From the NCBI GenBank assembly GCA_019104905.1, contig JAHRXB010000113.1:1-7902 (forward strand): a DNA stretch of 7,902 nucleotides, given 5' to 3'. Position numbers and translations under genes: made by a program. This DNA comes from Bdellovibrio sp. (GTDB lineage Bacteria; Bdellovibrionota; Bdellovibrionia; Bdellovibrionales; Bdellovibrionaceae). The notes below the pieces were generated by a model that saw only the letters and a program-made list of their open reading frames with translations, was not told the origin of the DNA and searched no databases. Within the stretch, counting starts at the first letter, position 1. Every line of letters starts with the position of its first letter. This document shows positions 6,352 to 7,902 of this stretch, one piece after another.

Positions 6352-7470
6352 ATGCAAAACAATCATCATGAGTTTGGCAAAGGCAAAGAAATTTCAATGG
6401 GTTCGGTGAATGCGCCCGTACTTTCTGATTATATGAACTATCGCCAGTTCTTGGCGGATTTCTATCAGTTTAAGCGTAAGTCTTCGAAGGGCTCTTTGCG
6501 AGTTTATAACTACGCAGTTTTTTCGGCAGCGGCGAATATTAAATCTCCCAACTATCTGAAGATGATCATCGAAGGAAAAAGAAATCTTTCTGACGATATG
6601 ATTGGCAAGTTCGGCAAGGCTTTGGGTTTCATGAAGGACCAAACAGACGAGTTCCGCTTGCTTGTGCATTTCACGCAAGCGATGGATCCGGCTGAAAGAA
6701 ATATGTATCTAAAAAAACTCAGCGAACACCGCGTGGCCGGCAAACTGAAGTCCGGCGAGATTGATCGTAAGACGTGGGAAAAGGTTCCGAACTGGGTGGC
6801 GTGGATCATTTATGCAATGGTGGATCAAGAGGGCGTGTCTTTTGATACGACGGCTTTGAAGACCCTTTTGCGTGGTAAAGCCTCTGAAGATGAAATTGAA
6901 AATGCGTTGACGACGTTGATCAGCTCCGGTGAGCTTCGTCGCGATGAAGTGACTGGAGAGCTTAAGAAGAACCGCAGTTTGATTGAGTCTCCAGAAGAAA
7001 TTCCTGTGGCGTTGGTTAGAAAACTTCAGTCCCAGTTGATGTACTTGGGTCTAGAGTCTTTGTATCAAGATCAGCCGACGGATCGCGAGTTCGGGACGTT
7101 GACTTTGTCTTTAACGAAGTCCGAGTTTGAAGAAATTAAATTCAAACTTCGTCAGATGAGAAAGGCCCTTCATAAGGACAACTCAATTGCGCGCATGAAG
7201 GAAAAAGGGGAGAGAGTGTATCAACTCAACATCCAACTTTTCCCTGTGACGAATGCAGTTGAGGGGCTTCAAAAAGCGACGGTGATTAAGCCGTCTTTGG
7301 ATGTGAAGGCAGAGCCTGTGATGGTGGAAACGCCAGCGCCCGTGGTGGCGGCCCCGGCAGAAGCAGTGGCTGTTCCGGCTTCGGAAGCTCAACCTGCAAA
7401 AGATAATTCCCGTTCAAATGTGAGCTCTTTGGCAGCAACAGCGGCCTCTGCAGCAGATCTTTTCCGTTAA
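6352..7470 (+). CDS. TIGR02147/DUF4423-family protein with an Ala/Pro-rich C-terminal tail
   Basis: A 372-residue cytoplasmic protein. Residues 24-38 ('LSDYMNYRQFLADFY') and 55-95, including 'NYLKMIIEGKRNLSDDMIGK' (67-86), match what I recall as the N-terminal hallmark of TIGR02147. That part resembles a Cro/CI-type helix-turn-helix. Residues 98-300 correspond to the DUF4423 region, with 'FRLLVHFTQA' (101-110) and 'LTKSEFEEIKFKLRQMRKAL' (254-273) near its end. The family is thought to be regulatory but no target is known. Residues 312-372 are a low-complexity Ala/Pro/Val/Ser tail ending 'ASAADLFR', which makes this protein roughly 100 residues longer than a typical member (around 270). AAGGAG lies at 6335-6340, 11 bases before the ATG, a little far. 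The second ATG at 6397 has no better site. The gene stands alone between two hairpins. Confidence 0.85.
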   Translation: MQNNHHEFGKGKEISMGSVNAPVLSDYMNYRQFLADFYQFKRKSSKGSLRVYNYAVFSAAANIKSPNYLKMIIEGKRNLSDDMIGKFGKALGFMKDQTDEFRLLVHFTQAMDPAERNMYLKKLSEHRVAGKLKSGEIDRKTWEKVPNWVAWIIYAMVDQEGVSFDTTALKTLLRGKASEDEIENALTTLISSGELRRDEVTGELKKNRSLIESPEEIPVALVRKLQSQLMYLGLESLYQDQPTDREFGTLTLSLTKSEFEEIKFKLRQMRKALHKDNSIARMKEKGERVYQLNIQLFPVTNAVEGLQKATVIKPSLDVKAEPVMVETPAPVVAAPAEAVAVPASEAQPAKDNSRSNVSSLAATAASAADLFR

Positions 7471-7480
7471 ATTTGCACAA

Positions 7481-7517
7481 TATATGGGCTGTCATAAACG
7501 TGACAGCCTTTCATATA
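7481..7517 (+). terminator. Hairpin terminator after the TIGR02147-type gene
   Basis: GGCTGTCA (7487-7494), loop TAAACG, TGACAGCC (7501-7508), then only TTT. The stem continues beyond a 3-base bulge: TATATG (7481-7486) pairs with CATATA (7512-7517). The hairpin is strong but the T-run is weak, so it may work as an mRNA-end stabiliser or bidirectional signal as much as a terminator. Confidence 0.6.
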
Positions 7518-7537
7518 AATTTAAGATTCTTAAATTT
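7517..7537. repeat. AT-rich perfect inverted repeat
   Basis: AAATTTAAG (7517-7525), ATT, CTTAAATTT (7529-7537): 9-bp arms, 3-base spacer, directly abutting the preceding hairpin. The pure AT composition and symmetry suit a protein binding site or cruciform better than a terminator. Confidence 0.5.
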
Positions 7538-7571
7538 CAGTGTCATTTTTGCCCCATTTTTTAAGCATGTC

Positions 7572-7612
7572 TGTGGATAACTCTGTGGAATAGGCCTATA
7601 AATGGTGGATAT
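7572..7612 (-). promoter_or_regulatory. Cluster of three DnaA-box-like 9-mers
   Basis: TGTGGATAA at 7572-7580 is the exact complement of the consensus DnaA box TTATCCACA. TGTGGAATA (7584-7592) and GGTGGATAT (7604-7612) each match it at seven of nine positions, in the same orientation. The first two lie in an 8-bp direct repeat, TCTGTGGA, with a 12-base period. A 10-bp palindrome ATAGGCCTAT (7590-7599) overlaps the second. The only perfect box is the first; the other two may be coincidence. Confidence 0.4.
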
Positions 7613-7674
7613 CTCGTGCTTTTGGCGTAAATTGTCGCTTGCTCACGTCAGGATCTCGTTAAGGTGGTGCAATA

Positions 7675-7746
7675 GTGGCAAGACCAAAGTACTGCGTCAC
7701 GAAAAATTTAATTATTGAATGTGAGGTGTGTTATCGGGAAGGATAA
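7675..7746 (+). CDS. Possible 23-residue small protein or leader peptide
   Basis: A GTG at 7675 opens 23 codons ending in TAA at 7744-7746. AAGGTGG (7661-7667) lies seven bases upstream, a good ribosome binding site. The peptide begins MARPKYC and contains three cysteines (one near residue 7, two in 'ECEVCYREG' at its end). I recognise no family. It could be a real small protein, the broken N-terminus of a longer gene, or chance; the good spacing of the ribosome site is its only real support. Confidence 0.25.
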   Translation: MARPKYCVTKNLIIECEVCYREG

Positions 7747-7750
7747 ACGA

Positions 7751-7785
7751 TTTTCATTTTGCCGGTAAATCGGCGACAATGAAAA
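7751..7785. repeat. 35-base interrupted inverted repeat just upstream of ssrA
   Basis: Outer arms TTTTCATT (7751-7758) and AATGAAAA (7778-7785) are exact complements. Inner arms GCCG (7761-7764) and CGGC (7771-7774) also pair around a GTAAAT loop, with a small internal loop between. It sits 21 bases before the ssrA 5' end. A weak promoter, TTTTCA-18-GACAAT (7751-7780), overlaps it and would start near 7787, leaving a short 5' leader to be removed by RNase P. It may be an operator, or a terminator hairpin with a poor T-run. Confidence 0.45.
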
Positions 7786-7806
7786 AGATAAGTTCAACGA
7801 CACATC

Positions 7807-7902
7807 GGGGGCGTACTGGCTTCGACGTGGGTGCTGAAACATAAGGAGCATACCGGGGCGCCTGGGGACCTCGTAAAAACGGGCATTTTGTAATTGGCAA
7901 CG
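7807..7902 (+). ncRNA. ssrA: tmRNA (SsrA), 5' portion, cut by the window edge
   Basis: This is the 5' part of transfer-messenger RNA, which with SmpB frees stalled ribosomes and tags the unfinished protein for proteolysis. Conserved tmRNA blocks appear in order: GGGGGCGTACTGG, TTCGACG (the D-loop-like region), AAGGAGCATACCG (matching the AAGGTGCATGCCG block of E. coli) and CCTCGTAAAAAC (matching CCTCGTAAAAAGCC). The sequence then reaches TAATT at 7891-7895, which corresponds to the conserved TAGTC before the resume codon. The tag frame would therefore start at GGC (7896), then AAC, giving Gly-Asn. The rest of the tag, the pseudoknots and the tRNA-like 3' half lie beyond the window. Confidence 0.95.

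Larger units (their letters stand above)
7538..7806. other. Intergenic region upstream of ssrA
   Basis: About 270 bases without a substantial gene. It holds the DnaA-box-like cluster, the possible 23-codon frame and the interrupted inverted repeat described separately. I found no tRNA and no clear sigma-70 promoter other than the weak pair overlapping the inverted repeat. Confidence 0.5.

Noticed and set aside
7538..7806. Possible chromosomal origin at the DnaA-box cluster
   Set aside because: No dnaA, dnaN, rpmH or gidA/parAB neighbours are present and only one box is perfect; kept as a regulatory candidate only.
1..7902. Defence island, prophage, insertion sequence, CRISPR array or toxin-antitoxin pair
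   Set aside because: No integrase, transposase, terminal inverted repeats, regularly spaced repeats, restriction or toxin motifs were seen on either strand.

Overview
The window looks like ordinary chromosomal DNA of a free-living Gram-negative bacterium, most likely a Bdellovibrio-type predator (Bdellovibrionota). The main clue is a gene at 6352-7470 that resembles the TIGR02147 family (C-terminal DUF4423), which from memory is heavily duplicated in Bdellovibrio and Fibrobacter. An outer-membrane-type lipoprotein and a secreted proline-rich protein of no recognised family fit the same picture. The lineage is an inference from content, not from a database match.

Left third (1-3586). On the minus strand are a LysR-family regulator cut by the window edge (ArgP-like; N-terminal 257 residues present) and, upstream of it, srkA, the stress-response Ser/Thr kinase (YihE/RdoA). 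Divergent from srkA is a DUF45/YgjP-type zinc metallopeptidase. Its stop overlaps the stop of a convergent PAP2-superfamily membrane phosphatase by four bases. The LysR gene has no Shine-Dalgarno sequence. It does have a promoter-like pair placed so that its mRNA would be almost leaderless, and a 20-bp palindrome lies inside that promoter.

Middle (3711-6191). Two exported proteins lie in the same direction, each as its own transcription unit. The first is a 476-residue lipoprotein with a long Pro/Lys/Gln/Thr-rich linker and a globular C-terminal half; it is closed by a strong intrinsic terminator. The second is a 293-residue secreted protein with a Pro/Gly-rich N-terminus and two tandem copies of a beta-rich domain, also followed by a terminator.

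Right end (6352-7902). The TIGR02147-type protein carries an unusual Ala/Pro-rich tail and is followed by a large hairpin and a second AT-rich palindrome. The next 270 bases contain no substantial gene, but they hold a cluster of DnaA-box-like 9-mers, a 23-codon open frame with a good ribosome binding site, and a 35-base inverted repeat. The window ends inside ssrA (tmRNA), just as the tag reading frame begins (predicted Gly-Asn...).

The genes do not form one obvious pathway. Several concern the cell envelope or stress (SrkA, metallopeptidase, PAP2 phosphatase, two exported proteins, tmRNA). I see no phage, transposon, CRISPR, toxin-antitoxin or defence module. The most novel material is the pair of unrecognised exported proteins and the regulatory structure around ssrA and the LysR promoter.
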